Part shown: positions 54,313 through 62,250 of the stretch, piece by piece | How the letters are laid out: each line of letters opens with the position of its first letter | Position numbering within the stretch: position 1 is the first letter of the stretch | The notes under the pieces: generated by a model | What the model saw: the letters and a program-made list of their open reading frames with translations, nothing else | Databases searched by the model: none | What the model was told of the DNA's origin: nothing | DNA from: Streptomyces sp. NBC_01803 | GTDB taxonomy: Bacteria; Actinomycetota; Actinomycetes; Streptomycetales; Streptomycetaceae | Direction: 5' to 3' | Assembly: GCF_035917415.1 (NCBI RefSeq) | Contig: NZ_CP109073.1 | Span: 2,936,501 to 3,000,500, forward strand | Length of the DNA stretch: 64,000 nucleotides | Program-made: the position numbers and the translations under genes

Positions 54313-55769
54313 CGGGCCGCACCCCCGGTCGAGAACCCGAGTTCTCCCTCACAAGCGAGTTGTCGCGCCAGGGCACGTTCGTAGCGGACCGTGGCCGCGA
54401 GCAGTTCCTCGCCCGCTCGGTAGCCCGACCCGGCGTAGGACAGCGACGACTCGACGACGAGCGTGCTCCCGCCGTCGCGCTCCACCAGGCCGAGGCGAGC
54501 GGCAGCCTGATCGCGGCGCCAGGCACGGCGAACGTCGCGGAGTGCGCCGAGGGTGGTCGAGTAGCGGCGTGACTTGGTGGAGAAGTGGCCACGGAACCCG
54601 AGCATGTGCGCCCACTTCCAGAGCTTGAGTTCGGCGAACTCCGGAAGCTGCCCCAGCTCCCAGCAGGTCCGGATCATCTGCCGGGCATGCCGCTCCGCGG
54701 GGAGCAAGGCGACGGGCTCCCGCTGACCGGTGCCGCCGCACGGCCGGCAGTCCAGGTCGGCCACACGGCCCCGTCCGTCGCAGGCCCGGCAGTACAGCGG
54801 TTGATCAACGGTTCCCGAGGACTCCGCGCCCTTCGTGGCGTACTTGGCGATGTAGGCGGCAACGGCCTTGTCGGTGAGTTCGGCCCCGGCGCCGAAGCCC
54901 GCGATCTCGCGTACGTCGAGCTGCTTGCCCCACCGCAGCACCCGTTCCCCCACCGCGTCCGAGTCGAGGGTGAGTTCCACTCGGCGTGCGGCGTTGCGGA
55001 CGGCGACGATCAGCACGTCGGCTGTCGCGTCCCGTGGCGGAGGTGTGGCGGAACCCTCCGGTCCGTCGAAACGGATCACCGCGTGGAAGTGGACCAGGCC
55101 GCGCCGCTGGTACTCGGCGACCTTGGCGAAGGACACCCGGAGCACAGCCGTGAGCGCCTTCTGCGTCATGCCGAGCAGGGCGGCCACTTCGCGACGCAGG
55201 TAGGTCGTGAACCGCGCCCACAGTGCGGAGGCGTGCGCGTTCCAGAGCACGGCCCCGGGGTAGTCGTAGCTGTCAGGCCGGACCGGTGTGCCGAGCGCCG
55301 CATCGTCCGAGGCGTGCCATTCGCCGCAGCGGCACGGCAGTCGGCGGCCGGTCGGTGTCGTCGGCCGGGAGTGGACCGCGCCGAACGAGGGGGCGGTGAG
55401 CGTGGCGAACACGCGCGGGTGCGTGCGCACCGCCTCCGGAACGGCCTTGCCGCCGACAAGTCCCGCGCGGATCAGGTGGAACGTGTCCGCCGCGTACACG
55501 CGCGAGCAGGCGGGGCAGCGCGAGGCGCGACGGTTGCCGCACGGGACGAGGAGTCGGCCGGTCGGTTCCTCGGCGGTGTTGAAGGCGTGCAGAACCTCGC
55601 CGGTCGCGCCGTCCACGGTGAGGCTTTGGCCGACGAGTTGGACGGGCCGGGCGCAGCCGGAGACGTTCTCGATCCGGCCGCGCACGCGGTCGAAGTCGTT
55701 GTGTCCGGCCAGTTCGAGCAGGTCCCGCACGGCGGGACTCAGCGGCCGGTTCGGGGCAGCGGGTGTCAT
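54309..55769 (-). CDS. Replication initiator (RepSA family)
   Basis: The product has 486 residues from ATG 55769 (MTPAAPNRPLSPAVRDLLEL). RepSA-type initiators nick the double-strand origin for rolling-circle replication of the excised circle. Visible motifs: Cys-rich LVPCGNRRASRCPACSRVYA, the HUH-like GLVHFHAVIRFD, and AVAAYIAKYATKGAES with a Tyr-x2-Lys-Tyr typical of the nicking Tyr region. A second Cys-rich zinc-like region reads CRACDGRGRVADLDCRPCGG. It is read with xis and int. Confidence 0.88.
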   Translation of the reverse strand: MTPAAPNRPLSPAVRDLLELAGHNDFDRVRGRIENVSGCARPVQLVGQSLTVDGATGEVLHAFNTAEEPTGRLLVPCGNRRASRCPACSRVYAADTFHLIRAGLVGGKAVPEAVRTHPRVFATLTAPSFGAVHSRPTTPTGRRLPCRCGEWHASDDAALGTPVRPDSYDYPGAVLWNAHASALWARFTTYLRREVAALLGMTQKALTAVLRVSFAKVAEYQRRGLVHFHAVIRFDGPEGSATPPPRDATADVLIVAVRNAARRVELTLDSDAVGERVLRWGKQLDVREIAGFGAGAELTDKAVAAYIAKYATKGAESSGTVDQPLYCRACDGRGRVADLDCRPCGGTGQREPVALLPAERHARQMIRTCWELGQLPEFAELKLWKWAHMLGFRGHFSTKSRRYSTTLGALRDVRRAWRRDQAAARLGLVERDGGSTLVVESSLSYAGSGYRAGEELLAATVRYERALARQLACEGELGFSTGGAAR

Positions 55770-55871
55770 GCTGAGGTGTCCTCCGAGTGATCGGTGTGAC
55801 GCCCGGCCGGGGGCGGTCAAGCTGGCAGGCGAGAGCCCGCCCCCGGCCGGGGCAAGGTGGTGGGAAGAGGC

Positions 55872-56495
55872 TCAGGCAGAGAGCTGAGCGTGTGCGGCGG
55901 CGGCCAGCGGCATCGAGACGCCGAGCCGGGCACGCAGTTGTGCGGGAGCGATGGGTTCACCGTGCTCGGCACGGTGGTTATCCGCGATGCGGCGGGCGGC
56001 TTCGAGCAGCGGGCCGGGCACCGCTGTGGAGGATGGCGCCGGGGCAGCGGCGGCAAGCGGGGCGACCGGTGGTGCGGGCACCGGAGCCGGTGAGCTGATG
56101 TCGCGGAAGCTGCGGAGCAGTTGGGGCCCGACCTGGGCCCAGCCCAGCAGGAGAACCGGGGCCACGGCGTCCAGGGCGGCGCGCCCGTAGTGGCCGGTGA
56201 TGATGGGCTCGGCCACGTTCAGGGCCAGGGTCAGCAGGCCGGACAGGTGCATCAGCCGGAGGGCGCCTCTCAGTTGCGCCGCAGGGACGCCGTGCAGGGA
56301 CAGGTGACGCAGGGCGACCAGGAGCCCGAGAACGGACAGGTCCACCATGGGGGCGATCAGCGGAGCAACCGGCCGGGGAACGCCGAGGCGCAGGGCCAGA
56401 GACCAGACGTTGCCGAAGGAGAAGACGAACGCCAGGGCAGCGATCAGCGCCATCACGACGGTCACGACCCGGCGCGTCATGCGGTCTTCGGCCAT
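55872..56495 (-). CDS. DUF2637/Spd-like membrane protein
   Basis: The 207-residue product from ATG 56495 is chosen because AAAGGAGGTGAT, an ideal ribosome site, precedes it. Four or five membrane helices are seen (VVTVVMALIAALAFVFSFGN, LIAPMVDLSVLGLLVALRHL, LSGLLTLALNVAEPIITGHY, DAVAPVLLLGWAQVGPQLL), as in DUF2637 proteins of AICEs. The C-terminus carries a small helix-turn-helix-like region (PAQLRARLGVSMPLAAAA). It is probably linked to spread of the element within the mycelium. It lies between the TraB gene and repSA. Confidence 0.75.
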   Translation of the reverse strand: MAEDRMTRRVVTVVMALIAALAFVFSFGNVWSLALRLGVPRPVAPLIAPMVDLSVLGLLVALRHLSLHGVPAAQLRGALRLMHLSGLLTLALNVAEPIITGHYGRAALDAVAPVLLLGWAQVGPQLLRSFRDISSPAPVPAPPVAPLAAAAPAPSSTAVPGPLLEAARRIADNHRAEHGEPIAPAQLRARLGVSMPLAAAAHAQLSA

Positions 56496-56538
56496 GCCGG
56501 CATCACCTCCTTTCTCAGGTGCCTCGGCGCCGGGGTGC

Positions 56539-57954
56539 TCAGGCGGCTTCCGTGCCACGGCCGCCCCAGTCTTCGGGCTCGGTCGGTGAGAGCGGCTCGG
56601 CGCCCGCGAGGAGTTCGGCCGGATCGCGGGTCAGGTGCGCCGTGTCGGCGGCGATCCGAGCAGCGTGTGTGTCGTCCACGTACGGCGTGCGGACCCGGGT
56701 GAAGCCCTCGCGGCCCTGCACGGTCATCACGGCGACGCCGACATACGTCGGGTCCTGCAACGTCACGGGGTTGGCTTCCGGCCAATTCCGGATGTCCTCG
56801 CCCAGCGCCGCGACGGCCGCTTCGATCGTCTTCTGCGCGAAGCTCAGGCCGACCGGGCAGACGTCGCGGATGAACGTGGGGATCGCGTCTCCCGTCGCCT
56901 TCTGCGTGGCGAGGATGACGAGGATGCCCACGGACCGGCCCTTCTTCACCAGATCCTCGACCAGCCGGGCGTTCTCCGAGGCGAGCGCGGCCAGCTTCTT
57001 CGTCGCGGGGTCATTGCCCTTGTGCTCGCGGAAGAAGGTGTGTGCCTCATCGATGATCAGCACCGTCAACGGCCAGGCAGGGCACGGTCCGCAGTGCCAC
57101 ATGTTGCGCACTCCGAGGGCCGAACGGATCGCGGCCGAGCGGGAGCGACGCAGCGCGACGAGCCGCTTGAACAGCTCGTTGCCCGCCGCCAAGTCGTCGC
57201 CGACGAAGGCGAACAACCGGTCGGCCACGTCGGCGTAGTCGCCCTCCTCCGCCGTCGATGCCTTGCCGTCCGCGACGGCGAACTGCACGGCAGGCGACGG
57301 CGCCAGGTCGCAGATCAGCTTGTTGATCAACGACGTCTTGCCGAAGCCAGGCAGACCCGCCACCGTCACACCGGGAACCTCGGCGAGGCTCACCACCACC
57401 TCGGAGGCGTACTCGTCCAGGCCCAGCGCCCACCGGCTGACCACCGCAGGCGACTCTCCCGAGGGCACATGCTCGGTGCGAGTCGCGAGCGGATCATGCC
57501 GCACACCACGGATGCGCACCGCCCCCGGGCCGTCCGGCAGGACCGACACCCGGGTGCACCGCCAGGCGTCCGCGAGGTAGGGCGCCGCTTTCTGGAAGTC
57601 GGCGAGCCCGACCCGAGGAAGGGTCTTGGCACGCACCTCCACCCCGAACCGGTCGGGCCGGACGCGGATCTTGGGCACCAGCACGCGCGGTTCCGGTGTC
57701 CTGCCCTGCCCGCCGTTCACTCCTGCGGATATCTGAGACCAGGCGGTTGGCACCCGGTCCGTCACCGAAAGCCCCTGCGCTCGGGCCAGCCGGACCCAGC
57801 CACGCCGGATGCGAGCTGCCTGGCGGATGCTGACGCGCGTCATCGGGTCGGCGCGCACGTAGCGCACCGCCTGAGCGGTGAACACTACCGCCAGAACGGC
57901 GATGCCCACCCACAGCACCGCAGGTAGGGATGCGGCGATCTCTGCGACGGTCAT
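56539..57954 (-). CDS. FtsK/TraB-type DNA translocase
   Basis: The 471-residue product from ATG 57954 has an N-terminal helix (LPAVLWVGIAVLAVVFTAQA) and a motor domain: Walker A AGLPGFGKTSLINKL, Walker B PLTVLIIDEAHTFFREH, and VGILVILATQKATGDAIPTF. This is the FtsK-SpoIIIE ATPase used by AICEs to move double-stranded DNA between hyphae. Its start overlaps the upstream small gene (ATGA at 57951-57954). The upstream open frame to 58197 has no homology and overlaps that gene. Confidence 0.92.
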   Translation of the reverse strand: MTVAEIAASLPAVLWVGIAVLAVVFTAQAVRYVRADPMTRVSIRQAARIRRGWVRLARAQGLSVTDRVPTAWSQISAGVNGGQGRTPEPRVLVPKIRVRPDRFGVEVRAKTLPRVGLADFQKAAPYLADAWRCTRVSVLPDGPGAVRIRGVRHDPLATRTEHVPSGESPAVVSRWALGLDEYASEVVVSLAEVPGVTVAGLPGFGKTSLINKLICDLAPSPAVQFAVADGKASTAEEGDYADVADRLFAFVGDDLAAGNELFKRLVALRRSRSAAIRSALGVRNMWHCGPCPAWPLTVLIIDEAHTFFREHKGNDPATKKLAALASENARLVEDLVKKGRSVGILVILATQKATGDAIPTFIRDVCPVGLSFAQKTIEAAVAALGEDIRNWPEANPVTLQDPTYVGVAVMTVQGREGFTRVRTPYVDDTHAARIAADTAHLTRDPAELLAGAEPLSPTEPEDWGGRGTEAA

Positions 57955-58163
57955 GCCTGTGTCTGCCTTTCGCTGGGGCCGTAGAGGAAGCGGAACAGGG
58001 CGAGTTGCAGCTCGACCAGGTCGGCGCCGCGTGCCACCGAGGGGTAGCCGTGCCGCTCGATCACACGGCACACGTCGAACAGCAGCCCGACCGTGAAGCG
58101 CGAATCGTCGTCGCCCTCCAACGGCCGTACTGGGTAGGCGCGTTCGGTCTGCGACCCGGTCAC
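57951..58163 (-). CDS. Small conserved AICE protein
   Basis: The 70-residue product from GTG 58163 (VTGSQTERAYPVRPLEGDDD, RFTVGLLFDVCRVIERHGYP, ELQLALFRFLYGP) resembles a small protein I recall upstream of the translocase in many AICEs. It overlaps the preceding gene (GTGA at 58160-58163) and the translocase start. No domain or activity is recognised. Confidence 0.65.
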   Translation of the reverse strand: MTGSQTERAYPVRPLEGDDDSRFTVGLLFDVCRVIERHGYPSVARGADLVELQLALFRFLYGPSERQTQA

Positions 58164-58495
58164 AGCGCCGCCTCCAAGGCATCGGCCCGGTAGGCAACGC
58201 CGTCGCTGAGCTGGCCGTTGAAGATCCGGGCCCATGGCAACGCGACCAGACGCACGGGCCGGACGGCCGCGCTCTGCGCCAGCCCCTCAGCCAGGCCGGA
58301 CTGAGGAATGGTGATCTTCAGGACGTCCGCCCGGCCGTCCAGCATTTCGACGACGCCCACCGTGTAGAGCGTCTCTCCCGTGTCCCGGTGGGTCGCGACC
58401 TCGCCGGTCTGAGGGTCCTTGATCTTCGGCGCAGCGGGGGTGACCAGCAGGAACGTGGACTGGGAGATGTCCTTCTGAATCGGGTGCATAGCCAT
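58160..58495 (-). CDS. Conserved AICE protein, first gene of the transfer operon
   Basis: The 111-residue product begins MAMHPIQKDISQSTFLLVTP and continues KDPQTGEVATHRDTGETLYT, VGVVEMLDGRADVLKITIPQ and ALPWARIFNGQLSDGVAYRA. This is a conserved AICE protein of unknown function with a compact beta-rich appearance. AAGGAGAGAAG lies just upstream. It heads the minus-strand transfer/replication operon and faces the GntR gene across an operator-rich gap. Confidence 0.7.
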   Translation of the reverse strand: MAMHPIQKDISQSTFLLVTPAAPKIKDPQTGEVATHRDTGETLYTVGVVEMLDGRADVLKITIPQSGLAEGLAQSAAVRPVRLVALPWARIFNGQLSDGVAYRADALEAAL

Positions 58496-58546
58496 GGTTC
58501 TTCTCTCCTTGAGTCAGGGGGGTACGTCGCCGCACCTCAAGACCGA

Positions 58547-58645
58547 TAGTGCACTAGGTGCGCTAGCTCGTCAACTCTGATGTGTGGCCTAGCTCAGTGG
58601 CGGCGCGATCTCGCCCGCCTAGCTGCGCTGAGCCAGCTAGGCGGG
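58547..58645. promoter_or_regulatory. Divergent operator region with two inverted repeats
   Basis: TAGTGCACTA (58547-58556) is followed by CTAG-containing repeats (CTAGGTGCGCTAG at 58554-58566). CCCGCCTAGCTG-N8-CAGCTAGGCGGG (58614-58645) is a perfect 12-bp inverted repeat 13 bp before the GntR start. The layout fits a KorSA-type operator controlling both the transfer operon and the repressor itself. Confidence 0.6.
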
Positions 58646-58658
58646 CTACCCTTCGGCC

Positions 58659-59072
58659 ATGAAGCTTCCCCAGGACTCGGGCGCGCCGCCCTACCGGCTC
58701 GTCGCGGATGCCATCCGGAAGATGATCCGCAGCGGTCGGCTCGCACCGGGGGACAAGGTTCCGTCGTCGCGAGAGCTGGAAGCCGAGTACGAGATCGCCA
58801 ACATGACGGCCCGCAGCTCGCTTCGCCTGCTCCGCGACGAAGGGCTGATCTACTCAGTGCCCGGCCGGGGGAACTTCGTGGCCGACCCACTCCCCTCGGA
58901 AGCCCGGCCCCTTGGCGCCGACCGGAACGCAAGCGGGGAAGGGCGGTTGGGCAGCACCGAGTACGAACAGTTGTCGGCCCGCCTGGACGAGCTCTCCGAA
59001 CGGGTGGACCACATGATGTCCCTACTTGAGCGCCTCAACGAGAAACGTCCTCGGCCGTCGAGCAAGAAATAG
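58659..59072 (+). CDS. GntR-family repressor (KorSA-like)
   Basis: The 137-residue product has a GntR winged helix (PPYRLVADAIRKMIRSGRLA, DKVPSSRELEAEYEIANMTA, LRDEGLIYSVPGRGNFVADP) and a short C-terminus with a likely coiled coil (LSARLDELSERVDHMMSLLE). There is no full effector domain. Size and position, divergent from the transfer operon, match KorSA of pSAM2, which represses pra and limits transfer. It lies downstream of a 12-bp inverted repeat that it may bind. Confidence 0.85.
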   Translation: MKLPQDSGAPPYRLVADAIRKMIRSGRLAPGDKVPSSRELEAEYEIANMTARSSLRLLRDEGLIYSVPGRGNFVADPLPSEARPLGADRNASGEGRLGSTEYEQLSARLDELSERVDHMMSLLERLNEKRPRPSSKK

Positions 59073-59208
59073 CGCCCGGGAGTACCAGTCCGGCGATCAG
59101 CCGTTCCAGCCGCTCCACCTTCGCCGCCAACTCCTCGACCCGTGCGGCGATCAGCTCCCTCTCCTCCACGTTCATGCCATCCGCCGTGACGCTCGCCTCG
59201 TCCGTCAT
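59035..59208 (-). CDS. Small coiled-coil protein
   Basis: From ATG 59208, with GGAAGGAAG upstream, 57 residues encode MTDEASVTADGMNVEERELI and the heptad-like ARVEELAAKVERLERLIAGL, a short coiled coil. It is convergent with the GntR gene and overlaps its 3' end by 38 bp. The ribosome site supports it, but no family is recognised. Confidence 0.4.
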   Translation of the reverse strand: MTDEASVTADGMNVEERELIAARVEELAAKVERLERLIAGLVLPGAISCSTAEDVSR

Positions 59209-60127
59209 CCTGCTTCCTTCCACGCTCGGCGCGGAGCCACCTCACCACGTCGCCTCCGGTTTGGTACGCCCGGAGATTTCTGGTATGTGGTCGGCTGACT
59301 CCCCCATTTCGCCTGACGCAGGAGCCGAAAGGCCGCCTATGGTCCACATCACACCTCTCGCTCCCGCTCGGGCGCCTGCACCTAGACCAAGGACGGTCCA
59401 GCGGCTGTTTGTGACCGCGCTCGGCGACTTTTTCGCCAGGTCCCGGCCAGCCGCCGCCCCGGCTCAGCACTCGGTCCCCGACACAGCCACGCACCCGTGT
59501 GCCCGTGCTGCCGCTGTTCAGAGTTTCCTTACTTGATCAAGGCGGCCCGCAAAGCGGGCCGCGCGGCTCGGCGGCCCGGCCGCCGCTCGCTCCTGTCTGC
59601 CGCCCCGCTTTGCGCCGACCGGGCCGCTCGCGCCGCTCGCGGCAGCGGACAAGCCAGACGCGCCAGGATCTACCAGCGGTGACACGACACCGACGTACCA
59701 CGCGCCGTCCGATGCCCCGAGGCTGAGCGCGCTTCGCGTGCGGCGCCGTCCGCAACGGCCGGCCGGTGGACAACACCAACGGCGCGACGCGATCCCAGCA
59801 GCGGGCCGTGACGAAAAAGGCCAGGGCTGAGGGGTGACCGCCGGGGGGTGTACAGGTGACCCTGCACGCCGCTCCAGGCGGTGAAGCGCATCGCTGGCGC
59901 GCACCTGCCGGGGTTGCTGTTTCGAGGGGACAAGGGTTTCCTGCCGCATCACTCATCCTCTGTTCGGTCCGGGGCGATTGATCTCGGGCACCGGGAGCGA
60001 CACGAGCACGCGACCGCAGCCCCGATACCATCGGTACCGGGGTTCTGCGGAATCCCTTCCGGACCACCTCGCGAGCTGCCAGGCCAAGGGGTGGTCCGGT
60101 TTCGTCTGGGGTTGTTGTTCAAGTCGG
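59209..60127. other. Non-coding stretch rich in inverted repeats
   Basis: About 900 bp with no convincing gene in any frame. It holds three notable hairpins: GCGGCCCGC-AAA-GCGGGCCGC (59542-59562), CCGCAG-CCCCGATACC-atc-GGTACCGGGG-tt-CTGCGG (60014-60050) and CCGGACCACC/GGTGGTCCGG (60059-60099). These could be replication or transfer sites of the element, or terminators for the small-gene cluster that ends at 60128. Confidence 0.45.
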
Positions 60128-60415
60128 CTACTGGCCGGGGCTCTCCTCCGCCTGTTCCAGCACGAAGCGCGGGTTGTCCGGAGCCGGAACGACGCGCCAC
60201 CGCCACTCGGTGACGACCTTGAACTGCCGGTGAGCCGGGTTCATGCCCGTGTGCTTCAGGGCCCAAAGCTCAACGGGCTCCGGCTGGTTGTCCACCGCCT
60301 CGAACTGGGCGCCGCACTCCAGGCACGCGACGCGGAACACCGGCCTGGGCGTACCGTCCGCGATTTCCTCCGTGAGGGTCCATTCGGCATGACGGACGAT
60401 CGCTCGGGGGCTCAT
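60128..60415 (-). CDS. Conserved AICE protein (DUF7848-like)
   Basis: The 95-residue product begins [20 protein letters not shown] and has [30 protein letters not shown] and WRWRVV. The Cys-x2-Cys pair and the HTGxNPxH motif recall a small family common in streptomycete elements. I recall it as DUF7848 but am not certain. It overlaps the next small gene (ATGA at 60412-60415). Function unknown. Confidence 0.7.
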   Translation of the reverse strand: MSPRAIVRHAEWTLTEEIADGTPRPVFRVACLECGAQFEAVDNQPEPVELWALKHTGMNPAHRQFKVVTEWRWRVVPAPDNPRFVLEQAEESPGQ

Positions 60416-60600
60416 CGCGCCTCACCTACCGGACCGTCCGGGACGCTCACCACTTTGTCCGCCGGTACGTCCCATTCAGGGCCGCCACCGAGCGGACGCA
60501 GCCAAACCCGGCTCAACTGCCGTCCCACGACACGGCCGACCGCACCCCGCGACAGATCACGAGCCAGCGAGCCAATCTCTGGGGTCTGCTTGTCAGTCAC
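60412..60600 (-). CDS. Small conserved AICE protein
   Basis: The 62-residue product from GTG 60600 ([52 protein letters not shown]). GGAGGTG lies six bases upstream. It has a compact beta-like pattern with no known domain. Its start overlaps the stop of the upstream 55-residue gene (GTGA), so it is coupled to it. Confidence 0.6.
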   Translation of the reverse strand: MTDKQTPEIGSLARDLSRGAVGRVVGRQLSRVWLRPLGGGPEWDVPADKVVSVPDGPVGEAR

Positions 60601-60764
60601 GACAGCACCTCCACGCCATGAATCCAGCGCGGCCCCATGTCGATCCCGTGAGTGGCCAGCCACAGCGTCCGACGCCGTTCCCGCCGCAGACGTTCGGCCC
60701 GCTCCGCGTCGCGCCGCTGCTGACGTTCCTCCGGGGTCAGCATGTACGGCCGGACCAACGCCAC
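60597..60764 (-). CDS. Very small basic protein, first of the cluster
   Basis: A minus-strand frame from GTG 60764 to stop 60597 gives 55 residues: [40 protein letters not shown], then [15 protein letters not shown]. It is Arg/Glu-rich and helical, with an alternative ATG at 60743. The frame closes after a TGA just upstream. The four-base overlap with the next gene supports it being real. Similar tiny proteins accompany the other two genes in related elements, from memory. Confidence 0.55.
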   Translation of the reverse strand: MALVRPYMLTPEERQQRRDAERAERLRRERRRTLWLATHGIDMGPRWIHGVEVLS

Positions 60765-60873
60765 GGGCGATACATTGCCTCACGTTGACGCTCCTTCGCA
60801 GCGTTGACCACGCCCCCGGACCGTCGCCGCGGTCGCGGGGGTACTTCGCTGCGTGATCCTGGCGTCACCGAAC

Positions 60874-60934
60874 GGGACGTTGGAACTACGGCCAAATACC
60901 ACTTGGGGACGTCCCGCGTCGGGTAAAACGTCCC
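60874..60934 (+). promoter_or_regulatory. GGGACGT repeats upstream of the XRE gene
   Basis: GGGACGT (60874-60880), the palindrome GGGACGTCCC (60906-60915) and ACGTCCC (60928-60934) share one core in both orientations. TTGGGG (60903) and TAAAAC (60924) could be a weak promoter. The spacing suggests binding by the downstream XRE regulator. Confidence 0.5.
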
Positions 60935-60964
60935 TAGTGCCGTCCTGAGATGCGGAGAGAGACT

Positions 60965-61711
60965 GTGACGCCCAACGAGAGGCTACGAGCTGTCATGGCA
61001 GCCGGCGGCTGGACCCACGCCACGCTTGCGGCAAAGGTCGAGGTCGATCCCAAGTCCGTCGAACGATGGGTGAACCTCGGCCGTGTTCCACGCCGTTCCA
61101 CGGCCCTGCTGGCAGCAGAGACGCTAGGAGAAGACGTGCACGCACTATGGCCGGCCCTCCGCCAGGCGCGCCCCGCCCGAGCGGTCAGCCCCGAGCTGGT
61201 GGCGCTCTACGACCAGCGCGCCGACATCCCCGCGACGGCGTTCGTGGATCTGCTGGCCCAGGCCGGGGAACACATCGACGTACTGGTGTACGCGGCTGTG
61301 TTCCTGCACGAGGCGTACCCCCGCCTCAACGCCCTCCTCCGTGAACGCGCCGCCGCAGGCGCGACGATCCGCATCGCCATCGGCGACGCCGACAGCCCGA
61401 ACGTCCGGCAGCGCGGCGAAGAGGAGCGCTTCGGCCACGGCATCGAGTCCCGGTGCCAACTGGCCCTGATGCACTACCGCCCGCTCATCGGCATCCCGGG
61501 CATCGAAGTCCGCACCCACGGCACCACGCTCTACAACTCCCTCTATCGCGGCGACGACCAGATGCTTGTCAACGCCCACGTCTGGGGCGTGAACGCCTAC
61601 GCCGCCCCGGTGTGGCACCTCCGCCGCAGCGACGCAGGCGGGATATTCGACACCTATGCCGAAAGCTTCAACGCCGTCTGGGCCACCGCATCCCCCGTCG
61701 AGGAACACTGA
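60965..61711 (+). CDS. XRE-type regulator with a PLD-like/DUF5919-like C-terminal domain
   Basis: The 248-residue product starts at GTG 60965, chosen for GGAGAGAG four bases upstream; ATG 60950 is in frame but lacks a site. Residues 1-55 form a helix-turn-helix (NERLRAVMAAGGWTHATLAA, KVEVDPKSVERWVNLGRVPR). The rest is an alpha/beta domain (FVDLLAQAGEHIDVLVYAAV, ATIRIAIGDADSPNVRQRGE, IEVRTHGTTLYNSLYRGDDQ, VNAHVWGVNAYAAPVWHL) that resembles phospholipase-D-like sensor folds, which I recall as DUF5919. It precedes the Nudix gene by 4 bp and is probably an effector-binding regulator of it. Confidence 0.8.
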   Translation: MTPNERLRAVMAAGGWTHATLAAKVEVDPKSVERWVNLGRVPRRSTALLAAETLGEDVHALWPALRQARPARAVSPELVALYDQRADIPATAFVDLLAQAGEHIDVLVYAAVFLHEAYPRLNALLRERAAAGATIRIAIGDADSPNVRQRGEEERFGHGIESRCQLALMHYRPLIGIPGIEVRTHGTTLYNSLYRGDDQMLVNAHVWGVNAYAAPVWHLRRSDAGGIFDTYAESFNAVWATASPVEEH

Positions 61712-61715
61712 ACCC

Positions 61716-62186
61716 ATGGCACGAACCGAGTACTACGACGACCCCAATGCCCCCGAGCCCAACAGCATGGTCGTCGCCGCCTCAGCCGTCGTCACCAACG
61801 ACCAGGGCCACATCCTGCTTCAGCGCCGCCGGGACAACGACCTGTGGGCCCTGCCCGGCGGAGGCATGGAGCTGACCGACTCGCTTCCAGGCACGGCCAT
61901 CCGCGAGGTAAAGGAAGAAACGGGCCTGGACATCGAGATCACAGGACTCGTCGGCACCTACACCGACCCTCGCCACATCATCGAGTACTCAGACGGCGAG
62001 GTCCGCCGCCAGTTCAACGTCTGCTTCACAGGCCGCATCATCGGCGGCGAACTGGCGATCTCCGAGGAGTCCACCGAACTCCGCTTCGTCACCCCGAACG
62101 AGCTGACCGACCTCCCTATGCACCACACGCAGCGACTCAGGCTGGAACACTACCTGGAGAACGGTGACCAGCCGCACCTTGGATAA
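61716..62186 (+). CDS. Nudix hydrolase (possibly Pif-like)
   Basis: The 156-residue product from ATG 61716 has a complete Nudix box (GGGMELTDSLPGTAIREVKE followed by ETGLDI), preceded by ILLQRRRDNDLWALPGG. It would hydrolyse a nucleoside diphosphate linked to another group. pSAM2 carries a Nudix-motif protein, Pif, that blocks entry of a second copy of the element. A similar role in this element is plausible but not shown. It follows the XRE gene by 4 bp and is convergent with the HEPN gene. Confidence 0.9.
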   Translation: MARTEYYDDPNAPEPNSMVVAASAVVTNDQGHILLQRRRDNDLWALPGGGMELTDSLPGTAIREVKEETGLDIEITGLVGTYTDPRHIIEYSDGEVRRQFNVCFTGRIIGGELAISEESTELRFVTPNELTDLPMHHTQRLRLEHYLENGDQPHLG

Positions 62187-62250
62187 CCATCACCCTAAAA
62201 TCCAGAAGACGGCATATCAGAAAAATGACGGTTCAACACCGACCTAAACT

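Noticed and set aside
59537-60067. 176-codon minus-strand frame in the hairpin-rich segment
   Set aside because: No ribosome site, no domain pattern and irregular codon bias; treated as non-coding.
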